Below the pieces are notes generated by a model. That model saw nothing but the letters and a program-made list of their open reading frames with translations. It had not been told where the DNA came from and searched no databases. Shown piece by piece: positions 24,665-32,455 of a DNA stretch of 64,000 nt. Both the position numbers and the translations under genes were made by a program. Each line of letters starts with the position of its first letter. Position 1 is the first letter of the stretch. Source of the DNA: SZUA-309 sp965233675 (GTDB lineage: Bacteria > Pseudomonadota > Gammaproteobacteria > Pseudomonadales > Azotimanducaceae); assembly GCA_965233675.1 (NCBI GenBank), contig OZ247498.1, positions 3,410,001 through 3,474,000 on the forward strand, read 5' to 3'.

Positions 24665-25882
24665 TTGCCAAACAGCAAGCCGTCCGACATCATCGTTGTC
24701 GGGAACACGTCAGACGACCCGTTCGCCATTGACGTTGCCTTTTCCGTGGGTCAGGTGGAAGACATCGCCGACCTCATCAGCATGAAGACGTTCGCGAACT
24801 CCGAGTTCTGCCCGCGCTTCATTTCCGACGAAGAAGACTTCAGCCGCATCGGCAGCAAGCTGAGCGGCATGCGGGTGATCATCGTCAGCACGTCGAGCCG
24901 GGTAGTCAGCCGGCAGAACCTGGCCATGCGCAACCTGCTCATCGCCCGGGCAGCCAAGGAAAACGGCGCCGCGCACGTGATGCTGGTGGAGCCGGACCTG
25001 TATTACAGCGCCCAGGACCGCGGACCGCAGCCCGAACTGGGCGATACTCAATTCGATCGCACGGCCGCTGACATGAAGAAGTTCGACGGTCAGCCCTTCA
25101 CCGCCAAACTCTATGCGGAGATGCTGAAACTGGCCGGTGTGGACAGCGTGCTCACGGTGCACAACCACTCCTATTCCGTGCAGTCCATGTTCAGCCAGGT
25201 GTTCGGCGGTCAGTTCTACAACCTCATTCCCTACGAGATCTACACGGACTACATCCGTCACTCCAATCTGGTCAGCTATGGTGCAGAGGGCGAGGGCCTG
25301 GCGCTGTGCGCGCCGGACAAGGGGGCCCGCGACTTCGTCAAGGAGATGTTCTGCCAGCTGGGTCTGCCCAAGGCCAAGTTCATCCTGCTGGACAAGGAGC
25401 GATCCGGCGAACGCGAGGTGCGGATCAAGCTGCACGATGAGAGCGAGTCCACCTTCGAGGAGATCGACGGTCACGACATCGTCCTGTTCGACGACATGGT
25501 TCGGACCGGTTCAACGGTGGTGAAGTCCTGTCAGTTTCTGAAGGCCATTCACCCCGGGCGCATGGTCTTCGCGGTCAGCCACTTCTACGCCAGCGAGGAA
25601 GGCCGGGAGAAGATGGCGAGTACGGCCATCGATGAAATTCTGACGCTGAATACCCTGCCCACCATCCAGAACCGGGATGAGCAGGGCCGGCTGCGCAAGA
25701 AAATGGTGGTGCTGAAGATCGAGAAGTGGCTGGCCAGGAACCTGAGGGAGATTCTCGATCTGCCGCCACAGCAGGACGACAGTCTGTATCAGATCGAAAT
25801 GTCCTCGAAGAACCCGCGCTTCCAGCGCAAGATCTACTCCAGCGACCAGCTGCGTTCACTCAAGCAGGAAGAGCTGTTCTAA
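24665..25882 (+). CDS. Ribose-phosphate pyrophosphokinase-like protein (atypical, 405 residues)
   Basis: This protein resembles PRPP synthetase, which makes 5-phosphoribosyl diphosphate from ribose 5-phosphate and ATP. The phosphoribosyltransferase-type PRPP loop is VLFDDMVRTGSTVV (near residue 273), and the N-terminal half follows the PrsA plan: SMKTFANSEFCPRF like the 'KFSDGE' region, RVIIVSTSSRVVSRQNLAMRNLLIARAAKENGA, and VLTVHNHSYS like the 'DLHA' segment. It is about 90 residues longer than PrsA, with a C-terminal extension rich in charged residues. It starts at TTG. It may be a second, divergent PRPP synthetase; the real activity is unproven. Confidence 0.8.
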   Translation: MPNSKPSDIIVVGNTSDDPFAIDVAFSVGQVEDIADLISMKTFANSEFCPRFISDEEDFSRIGSKLSGMRVIIVSTSSRVVSRQNLAMRNLLIARAAKENGAAHVMLVEPDLYYSAQDRGPQPELGDTQFDRTAADMKKFDGQPFTAKLYAEMLKLAGVDSVLTVHNHSYSVQSMFSQVFGGQFYNLIPYEIYTDYIRHSNLVSYGAEGEGLALCAPDKGARDFVKEMFCQLGLPKAKFILLDKERSGEREVRIKLHDESESTFEEIDGHDIVLFDDMVRTGSTVVKSCQFLKAIHPGRMVFAVSHFYASEEGREKMASTAIDEILTLNTLPTIQNRDEQGRLRKKMVVLKIEKWLARNLREILDLPPQQDDSLYQIEMSSKNPRFQRKIYSSDQLRSLKQEELF

Positions 25883-25906
25883 GCGGCGCAGCCGGGTACC
25901 GCCTCA

Positions 25907-27568
25907 CTACATCGCCTGCATCGCCGCGTCGATGACGGCCCGTTCCCGTCCTCTGGGATCGCCCACCACCTCGGGTTGATCGTCAAAAACCATGACCGCC
26001 CTGCGTTCCAGATCATAAGCCGGCCACTCCGGCAGGCCGGGATGGTTGGGATTGCCGGTTCGGGCAAAGGCCAGCCAGGCCTCGGACATCACCTCCGCCA
26101 GCGCCTGCTGACGTTCACCGGTGCCACTCATGGAAACCGATCGGGCCACGTTGTCGAACACGAAGCCGATGTCCAGCGCATGGGTCGCCGACCACATGCC
26201 GCCTTCCACCGGCGACGGCCAGCTGAAGTAGTACTGATACACCGGCGCACGGCCCTGTTCCGACTTGCGGTCCGCCAGCGTAACCGTGCCGCGTCCGAAC
26301 ACGCCGGTGTCCGTCATGGCTTCGAAGTAGAGGTCCGGGGCTTCAATGTCCGGGTGCAGTCCCCGATAGCCATCGATCACCGCCCGGGCATCCACGCCGG
26401 GCAGGCTTTGCGCCAGAGCCCCGGGCAGCGTTTCCCAGGTCAACTCGAACAGTTCCCGATTGGCGGCGCCGATCAGCATGGACATTTCCGTCCGGTTGCT
26501 GCCGATGAGCAACGGCACGTCCGCGGATTGCGGCGGCGCCGCCGGCGTGAACGGATGCCGCAGATTGTGCACCCCATCCACCACCGGCCGGTTGCCCACC
26601 GAAACGCCGGCAGCCGCCAGTCTCGCGGCCGCTGCGGAGAGGGTTTCGGTGGGCAGGGTGCGCAGCATCTCCACGCTGTCCTCATCCAGACCAAGTTCCG
26701 CAAGCAATGCCTCAGTGGCCGCGGCGGCAGTATCCGGCTCCATCAGTGTCAGGCCGGGACCGCTCTGGACGACGGCACGATGGAAAAGGCCCGCCGCGGC
26801 ATCCATGGCCATCAGGGTGCTGACTTTCCAGCCACCGCCGGACTCGCCGAAGATCAGAACGTTGTCCGGATCGCCCCCGAACCCGGCAATGTTGTCCCGC
26901 ACCCAGGTCAGGGCGGCCACCAGATCCATCATGCCGGCGTTGGCGGAGCCGGCAAAGGTGTCGCCGTATTCGTCGAGATACAGGTAACCGAATACATTGA
27001 GGCGGCGATTGACCGTCACCACCACCACATCACCGCGATCGGCAAGACGCACACCGTCGTAGGCGTTCGAGGAACCGGAGCCGGTGGTGAAGCCGCCGCC
27101 ATGCAGCCAGACCATCACCGGCCTTTTTCTGTCATCCAGCCCCGGGGTCCAGACGTTCAGAAACAGACAGTCTTCGCTCATGCCGGGGTCCGGGTCCGGT
27201 ATCCAGGATTCAAACAGGCTCAACCTGCCCCGTTGTGGCTGCGGGGCCGACGGTCCGTAGGCGACGGCATCCACCGGCTCCAGCCAGGCTGCCGGGGCGG
27301 CAGGCGGCGCAAATCGCGTGGTGGCGGTATCCGCGCCATAGCGCACGCCCTTGAAAACCAGCAGCTCGTTCTCAACATACCCTCGAACGGGACCGTATTG
27401 TGTTGTGCCAACCGGCCGTTGTACGTCGACGACCTCCTCAACCGGCGTTTCAGCGGCGGCCTGCACTGATTGCGCGTTTTCCTGCGCCACCTGTCCGCAG
27501 GCAGACAGCATGAGCGACAGGCAAACGGCACCCGCCGCCCTCGTTGTTGATTTCAGCCACATGATCAT
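25907..27568 (-). CDS. Type B carboxylesterase, lipoprotein
   Basis: This carboxylesterase/lipase family protein of about 553 residues has a lipoprotein signal peptide (LSLMLSACG) and a large alpha/beta hydrolase domain. The oxyanion HGGGFTTGSGSSNAYDG, the disulfide-loop region SEDCLFLNVW, the nucleophile elbow IFGESGGGWKVS and ATHALDIGFVF with the catalytic His are all present. It would hydrolyse esters at the outer envelope. Two in-frame ATGs (27568 and 27562) precede the signal; GGGGGACGGAG lies upstream. It is transcribed leftward, tail to tail with the PRPP-synthetase-like gene. Confidence 0.9.
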   Translation of the reverse strand: MIMWLKSTTRAAGAVCLSLMLSACGQVAQENAQSVQAAAETPVEEVVDVQRPVGTTQYGPVRGYVENELLVFKGVRYGADTATTRFAPPAAPAAWLEPVDAVAYGPSAPQPQRGRLSLFESWIPDPDPGMSEDCLFLNVWTPGLDDRKRPVMVWLHGGGFTTGSGSSNAYDGVRLADRGDVVVVTVNRRLNVFGYLYLDEYGDTFAGSANAGMMDLVAALTWVRDNIAGFGGDPDNVLIFGESGGGWKVSTLMAMDAAAGLFHRAVVQSGPGLTLMEPDTAAAATEALLAELGLDEDSVEMLRTLPTETLSAAAARLAAAGVSVGNRPVVDGVHNLRHPFTPAAPPQSADVPLLIGSNRTEMSMLIGAANRELFELTWETLPGALAQSLPGVDARAVIDGYRGLHPDIEAPDLYFEAMTDTGVFGRGTVTLADRKSEQGRAPVYQYYFSWPSPVEGGMWSATHALDIGFVFDNVARSVSMSGTGERQQALAEVMSEAWLAFARTGNPNHPGLPEWPAYDLERRAVMVFDDQPEVVGDPRGRERAVIDAAMQAM

Positions 27569-27621
27569 CGCTCCGTCCCCCATGACGTTTTGAGCGATGT
27601 TACGCGGCAATCAATCCCGCA

Positions 27622-28431
27622 TCACCCACTAGCCTTCCACTGATACCGTTCGAGGGTCTCGCTGATCCGGTGTTCCAGCAGTTGGCCGGCAATGGCCGCC
27701 GGGGCCATGTCGTTCAGGGTCTCGAGGGGCGAAGGAGACCGTACCCGTTCGGACAGATGGTTTCTGATCGTCCGTTCCTTTTCCGCGAACCGATCACGAA
27801 CGGCTTCCGCTTCCGCCAGCAGACCCTTGAGCGTGTCGGCCGTCTGCGCCGTGTCCGTCTCCGCCGGCAGATCATCGAGCGCGCGGGCAACAAACGACGC
27901 CACCAGGTGCAGTGTACGACGCCGATAACGGGCGCTGGCCAGCTCACCGAAAGCATCGGTAACGGCAATGCACTCATCGAATGCAATCCGCGTCCGGTCC
28001 GCCGTCGTCAATGTGCTGCTGCCATCCGTTTGCCGTATCCCTTCCAGCATCTGAGTGGTCCGTTGCCAGAGGTCGGTCCACAGGGCGCTGTCATTCAGGT
28101 CCCGCCGCAAGGTTCTCGCCAGTTCGGGGGCTCCGGCCAGCATGGCCAGAATGGCCCGTTCGTCTTCGGACACTGGCGGGTTCTGACCATGTTCCTCCAC
28201 TCCGACCCAGGCGGGGTGCTGGCCATTGAGCAGATAGTCCGCTCTGAACCCCCAGATCCGCTCGATCAGCACAGCCAGCGAGCGGCTCGGGCGTCGGTGG
28301 CCGTTGAGTATGGAGTAGAGCGAGCGCTCAGACACGGCGCCGTCTACGGCGACGACGAACCCTGCCCGGCTCATTTCCAGAGATTCCAGCAGTTCCCCGA
28401 ACCGCCGGGCGACGGCCACATGTTCTGCCAT
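27622..28431 (-). CDS. XRE-family helix-turn-helix transcriptional regulator
   Basis: This 269-residue regulator has an N-terminal HTH (residues about 5-60): FGELLESLEMSRAGFVVAVDG and SERSLYSILNGHRRPSRSLAVLIERIWG, a Cro/XRE layout. The C-terminal helical region of about 200 residues has no clear enzyme motif and may bind a ligand or oligomerise. I chose the ATG at 28431, just before the HTH; a longer frame to 28506 runs through the operator region. It is divergent from the enoyl-CoA hydratase operon with 100 bases between starts, and a palindromic operator pair in that gap probably controls both. Confidence 0.8.
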   Translation of the reverse strand: MAEHVAVARRFGELLESLEMSRAGFVVAVDGAVSERSLYSILNGHRRPSRSLAVLIERIWGFRADYLLNGQHPAWVGVEEHGQNPPVSEDERAILAMLAGAPELARTLRRDLNDSALWTDLWQRTTQMLEGIRQTDGSSTLTTADRTRIAFDECIAVTDAFGELASARYRRRTLHLVASFVARALDDLPAETDTAQTADTLKGLLAEAEAVRDRFAEKERTIRNHLSERVRSPSPLETLNDMAPAAIAGQLLEHRISETLERYQWKASG

Positions 28432-28452
28432 GGTTGAGTTCTGCCTGTGCGG

Positions 28453-28497
28453 AGGATACATTGTGCACTCTACATCTAAGCGTATACATTGTATACG
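28453..28497. promoter_or_regulatory. Paired operator for the XRE regulator
   Basis: Two copies of ATACATTGT lie 28 bases apart (28456-28464 and 28484-28492). The second is inside a perfect 7-bp-arm palindrome CGTATAC-ATT-GTATACG (28481-28497). The first is followed by GCAC instead of ATAC, giving a weaker copy. They lie between the divergent starts of the regulator and the catabolic operon. Confidence 0.6.
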
Positions 28498-28531
28498 TTC
28501 CATCATAAGCGTTAGACGGGGAGGTCAAGCG

Positions 28532-29329
28532 GTGAACGACGACGACTATCGAACGCTCAGGTTCGATTACCTGGACGGTCATGTTCTGAAGATCACCATC
28601 GATCATCCGGACAGCGCCATGAATGCGGTGGACGGCGTGCTGCACGAAGAGTTCACCCGCCTGTTCCGGGCGCTCAAACAGGAAGATGGTGCCCGGGCGG
28701 TGCTGCTGACCGGCTCCGGGCGTGCCTTCAGCGCCGGCGGCGACTTCGACTGGTTCCCGACGCTCCAGGATCCGAAAGCGCTCGAGCACCTGCGCCGGGA
28801 TGCCAAACAACTGATCTGGGATCTGCTGGACGTGGAGTTGCCCATCGTCTGCGCATTGAATGGTGCCGCAGCCGGCCTGGGCGCTTCCGTCGCACTGCTC
28901 ACGGATACCATCTTCATGGCCGAAAGCGCGGTCATTCTGGACCCGCACGTTCGGGTCGGCATCGTCGCCGGTGACGGGGGCACGGTGATCTGGCCGATGG
29001 CCGTGGGCCCCGCCATCGCCAAGCAGTATCTGCTGACCGGTGATCCGGTGAGCGCCGAGGAGGCCCATCGCCTCGGCCTGGTGAATTTCGTCTGTGCGGA
29101 CGACGCGCTCGAAACAGAAGCCCTCGCCTTCGCACGCCGGCTGGCTGCCGGAGCGCCACTGGCCGTTCAGTACACCAAGGCGTCCGTGAACAAGCTCGTT
29201 AAAAACAACCTGAACCTGGCGTTCGACCATGCCACGGCTCTGGAAATCGTCACCTTCAAGTCTGACGATCACGCCGAAGCCCTGGCCGCAATGGCGGAAA
29301 AACGACGCCCCGAATTCAAGGGAACCTGA
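28532..29329 (+). CDS. Enoyl-CoA hydratase/isomerase (crotonase) family protein
   Basis: This 265-residue crotonase-fold enzyme has the oxyanion segments SGRAFSAGGDFDWFP (near residue 65) and ALNGAAAGLGASVALLTD (near 110). The C-terminal helices follow DPVSAEEAHRLGLVN. It would hydrate or isomerise an enoyl-CoA in a degradation path. The start is the GTG at 28532, with GGGGAGG 7 bases upstream; the upstream frame runs through the operator. It is the first gene of a four-gene operon with a nitroreductase and two acyl-CoA dehydrogenase-fold enzymes, with gaps of 2 to 5 bases or overlaps. Confidence 0.9.
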   Translation: MNDDDYRTLRFDYLDGHVLKITIDHPDSAMNAVDGVLHEEFTRLFRALKQEDGARAVLLTGSGRAFSAGGDFDWFPTLQDPKALEHLRRDAKQLIWDLLDVELPIVCALNGAAAGLGASVALLTDTIFMAESAVILDPHVRVGIVAGDGGTVIWPMAVGPAIAKQYLLTGDPVSAEEAHRLGLVNFVCADDALETEALAFARRLAAGAPLAVQYTKASVNKLVKNNLNLAFDHATALEIVTFKSDDHAEALAAMAEKRRPEFKGT

Positions 29330-29331
29330 AT

Positions 29332-29994
29332 ATGACCGAAGACATGCACCTGATCGAAGCCATGAGCACCCTGCGCGCGGTCCGTCGCCTGAAACCCGAT
29401 CCCATTCCGGACGATGTGCTCGACCGGGTGCTGCAGGCCGCTGCCTGGGCGCCCACCGGGGGCAACGCCCAACCCTGGCGCATCGTGCTGGTAAAGGACG
29501 CCGCCAAGAAAAAGCGTCTCGGCGAGCTCTACGCCGAGCAGTGGGAGATCTTCAAAAAAGGTTACCAGGCCAACGTGGACGGCCTGCCGGAAGCCGATCA
29601 GGCTCAGGAGCAGCGTACTCTGGATGCAGGCACCTACCTGGCCGAGCACTTCCACGAAACCCCTGCGATTGCCGTGTTCTGCTTCAATCCGAAGATGATG
29701 GCGATCACAGACATCAAACTCGACCGGATTTCAGTGGTGGGCGGAGGTTCCGTCTACACCGCCGTGCAGAATCTGCTTCTCGCCGCCCGGGCGGAGGGGC
29801 TCGGCTGCGTGCTCACCACCCTGCTCTGCATCTGCGAGCCGGAAGTGAAGGCACTGCTGGAGATCCCCGAACCCTGGGGCACGGCTGCTCACATTCCACT
29901 CGGCTATCCGGTGGGCAAAGGCCACGGCCCCATCCGCCGTCGTGCCACCGCCAGCCTGGTGTTCGACGACAGCTTCGGCGTCAAGCACGGATGA
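29332..29994 (+). CDS. Nitroreductase family FMN-dependent oxidoreductase
   Basis: This 220-residue flavoprotein has the nitroreductase start EAMSTLRAVRRLKPDPIPDDVL (FMN-binding RxxRxF-type region), AAAWAPTGGNAQPWRIVLV and VYTAVQNLLLAARAEGLGCVLTT. It ends with IPLGYPVGKGHGPIRRR. Family members reduce nitro groups, quinones or enones, or act as flavin-destroying enzymes. The gene starts 2 bases after the enoyl-CoA hydratase stop and overlaps the next gene by 4 bases, so it is part of the catabolic operon. Confidence 0.9.
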   Translation: MTEDMHLIEAMSTLRAVRRLKPDPIPDDVLDRVLQAAAWAPTGGNAQPWRIVLVKDAAKKKRLGELYAEQWEIFKKGYQANVDGLPEADQAQEQRTLDAGTYLAEHFHETPAIAVFCFNPKMMAITDIKLDRISVVGGGSVYTAVQNLLLAARAEGLGCVLTTLLCICEPEVKALLEIPEPWGTAAHIPLGYPVGKGHGPIRRRATASLVFDDSFGVKHG

Positions 29995-31166
29995 GCTGGT
30001 CCTACACCGATGAGCCGGAACACATTCGATTGCTGAGAGACAGCCTCCGGGCCTTCGTTGCCCGGGAAATGCCGGCGGAAAAAGTCCGGGCCTGGGACAA
30101 GGCCCATCACTTCCCGGAGGATCTTTGGCCGAAGGTGGCAGCTCTGGGCATCTGTGGCCTGACCATCGACGAAAAGCATGGCGGCCAGGGCCGTGATCTG
30201 CCCGCCGCCATCGCCGCCATTGAGGAACTCGCCCAGGCCGGCAGCTTCGCCGCCGGACCATTCATCCATGCGGCTTTCTATGGTGGCGTGAACCTGTCCG
30301 AAAACGGCTCCGAGCAACAGCAGGCCGCCATGCTGCCCAGGATTGCACGGGGAGAGTTGTTGTTCGCCTATGGCCTCTCGGAACCGGATGTGGGTGGCGA
30401 CCTGGCCAGCGTCAGAACCCGTGCCCGCCGCTCCAGTGACGACAGCGAGGTGATCGTGAACGGATCGAAGCGCTGGTGCACGGGCGCGGATTTTGCCGAC
30501 TACATCATCTGTCTCGTGCAGAGCGACCCGGAGGGCAAACGCTACCGGAATCTCAGCTTCGTGCTGATCCCGCCCACGGCGGAAGGGGTCACGGTAACGC
30601 CCATCGAGCACGCCAACCTGCGCTATACCGCCTCTTCCGACGTCACCTTCGATGAGGTGCGCGTTCCGGCGGAGAACATTCTCGGCGGTGTGCAGATGTG
30701 GAACCGGGGCTGGGAGATCCTCGCCGGCGAGGCGCTCGAAGTGGAAAAACTGGAGATCTCCGCCTGCGCCCTCGGCTTCGCCCGGGCCTGTGTGGACGAA
30801 GCCTGGCGCTACGCCGAGGAACGGGAACAGTTCGACGTGCCCATCGGCCAGCACCAGTCCATCCGTCATGCACTGGCGGACGCCAGAACCAAACTTCAGG
30901 CCTGCCGGCACATGCTCTACCACGCCGCCTGGTTAGCCGATGCGCACAAGCCCTGCAGCGTGGAATCCTCCATGGCCAAGCTCTTCATCGGTGAGCAGGC
31001 GGTGGAAATCGCGTTGATCTGCCAGCGTGTGCTGGGTGCGTATGGCCTGACAGATGCCTTCGACATGGAGCGCAACGTCCGGGACCTGCTCGGCATGCCC
31101 ATCGTCGGCGGCTCATCCAACATGCAACGAAACAACATCGCCAACCGACTGCGGCTGGCAGGATAA
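29991..31166 (+). CDS. Acyl-CoA dehydrogenase
   Basis: This 391-residue FAD enzyme has an N-terminal helical domain (LRDSLRAFVAREMPAEKVRAWDK) and a middle domain with LLFAYGLSEPDVGGDLASVRT and VNGSKRWCTGADFADYIICLV. The C-terminal domain (REQFDVPIGQHQSIRHALADA and LGAYGLTDAFDMERNVRDLLG) is a full-length ACAD pattern. The ATGA overlap with the nitroreductase stop fixes the start; the upstream open frame is a shadow of that gene. It is the third gene in the operon and fits beta-oxidation of an unusual acyl-CoA with the enoyl-CoA hydratase. Confidence 0.9.
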   Translation: MSWSYTDEPEHIRLLRDSLRAFVAREMPAEKVRAWDKAHHFPEDLWPKVAALGICGLTIDEKHGGQGRDLPAAIAAIEELAQAGSFAAGPFIHAAFYGGVNLSENGSEQQQAAMLPRIARGELLFAYGLSEPDVGGDLASVRTRARRSSDDSEVIVNGSKRWCTGADFADYIICLVQSDPEGKRYRNLSFVLIPPTAEGVTVTPIEHANLRYTASSDVTFDEVRVPAENILGGVQMWNRGWEILAGEALEVEKLEISACALGFARACVDEAWRYAEEREQFDVPIGQHQSIRHALADARTKLQACRHMLYHAAWLADAHKPCSVESSMAKLFIGEQAVEIALICQRVLGAYGLTDAFDMERNVRDLLGMPIVGGSSNMQRNNIANRLRLAG

Positions 31167-31171
31167 CCACC

Positions 31172-32323
31172 ATGCAAGAACGTCTGATCGAAGAAGCCGA
31201 ACGACTGTCCGCCAGTTTCGCGGCGCGGGGCGATGAAATAGAAGCGGCCCGTCGGGTACCGGCTGATGCATCAAAGCAGATGGCCGAGGCCGGTTTCTAC
31301 CGGATGTTCGTGCCCGAAGCGGTGGGCGGTCTCGAGGTCGACCCGGAAACAGGTTGCCGTGTGTTCGAGACCCTGGCCCGGGGCGAGCCTTCCTGCGGCT
31401 GGGTTTCCTTCATCGGCGCCACCAGCGGCTCCACCCTGGCCCTCATCCCGGAGCCGACGGCCCGAGAGGTGTTCGCCACCCCCCAGACCATGATCGCCGG
31501 CGTGTTCGCGCCCAACGGACGGGCGGAAAAAACAGAGGGCGGTTTCATCGTCAACGGTCGCTGGCAGTGGGGATCCGGAACGGAAAACGCTCAGTGGGTG
31601 CTGGGCGGCAGCATGCTGATGGAAAACGGCAAACCCATGCAGGACGCGCACGGCAATCCGCGCGCTCACATGATGATGTTCAACGCCGACGAGGTCGAGT
31701 TTCTGGACACCTGGCACGTCAGCGGTCTGCGTGGCACCGGCAGTACCGATTTTCAGGTGACCGACGTATTCGTGCCGGAGGAACGGGCCGTCGCCTACCT
31801 GAATGCGAAAAATCCGAACCGGCCGCTCTACCAGTTTCCGAACTTCACCTTCCTGGCGCTCGGCATCGCCGCAGTCACACTGGGCACCGCCCGCGCCGCC
31901 ATCGACGATTTCATCGAACTCGCCCAGTCGAAAAAGCGGGTCGGCAACTCGAAAACCATGGCGGAGAAAAGTCATACGCAAATGGAGGTGGCCCGGGCCG
32001 AGGCCTCCCTGCGGAGCGCCCGGGCGTTCTATTACGACGCGATCGCGGCGGCCTGGTCCGTAGCTGAGCGTGGTGAGCGGATGCCGCTGGCATTACGGCG
32101 GGATCTGAGACTGGCAACCAATCACGCCGTGGAAGCGAGTGTGAAAACGGTGGATGCCATGTACACCCTGGCCGGCGGCACGTCGGTTTACAACAGTTCC
32201 CGGCTGCAGCGCCATTTCCGCGATGTGCACGTGGCCACACAGCACATCATGATCGGACCGGACATCCTGGAAACCGTGGGCAAACTCTATCTGGGCGTGG
32301 AAGCGAACGCGTCCAGACTCTGA
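31172..32323 (+). CDS. Acyl-CoA dehydrogenase-fold flavin-dependent monooxygenase-like protein
   Basis: This 383-residue protein has the acyl-CoA dehydrogenase fold, but its signature fits group D flavin monooxygenases (HsaA, HpaH C2, DszC-like). It shows ADASKQMAEAGFYRMFVPEAVGGLE, NGRWQWGSGTENAQWVLGGS, WHVSGLRGTGSTDFQVTDVFVPEE and the closing LQRHFRDVHVATQHIMIG. Such enzymes use reduced FMN from a reductase to hydroxylate phenols, steroids or thioethers. It starts 5 bases after the dehydrogenase and ends the operon. A role in hydroxylating the pathway substrate is inference. Confidence 0.82.
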   Translation: MQERLIEEAERLSASFAARGDEIEAARRVPADASKQMAEAGFYRMFVPEAVGGLEVDPETGCRVFETLARGEPSCGWVSFIGATSGSTLALIPEPTAREVFATPQTMIAGVFAPNGRAEKTEGGFIVNGRWQWGSGTENAQWVLGGSMLMENGKPMQDAHGNPRAHMMMFNADEVEFLDTWHVSGLRGTGSTDFQVTDVFVPEERAVAYLNAKNPNRPLYQFPNFTFLALGIAAVTLGTARAAIDDFIELAQSKKRVGNSKTMAEKSHTQMEVARAEASLRSARAFYYDAIAAAWSVAERGERMPLALRRDLRLATNHAVEASVKTVDAMYTLAGGTSVYNSSRLQRHFRDVHVATQHIMIGPDILETVGKLYLGVEANASRL

Positions 32324-32356
32324 CGAGCCCGTCCGTTCACCCGCAGATCGCGACCA

Positions 32357-32393
32357 CAAAAAAGGCCCGCTCACCCCGAAAGGCGGCGGGCCT
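32357..32393 (-). terminator. Rho-independent terminator for the TonB receptor gene
   Basis: AGGCCCGC (32363-32370) pairs with GCGGGCCT (32385-32392). On the - strand the stem is followed by six T (the A-run at 32358-32363 on +), the classic form for leftward transcripts from the gene ending at 32456. It also lies 34 bases after the rightward operon, which it may serve only weakly. Confidence 0.8.
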
Positions 32394-32455
32394 GCAGTCT
32401 CACGTTCTGTTGAGGGTCGACCGGCCGATCTGGCGATCGGCGGGCCGGTTACCCA

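Noticed and set aside
28920..29170. Small - strand frames near the enoyl-CoA hydratase
   Set aside because: They overlap a clear crotonase gene and show Arg/Pro/His-rich shadow composition.
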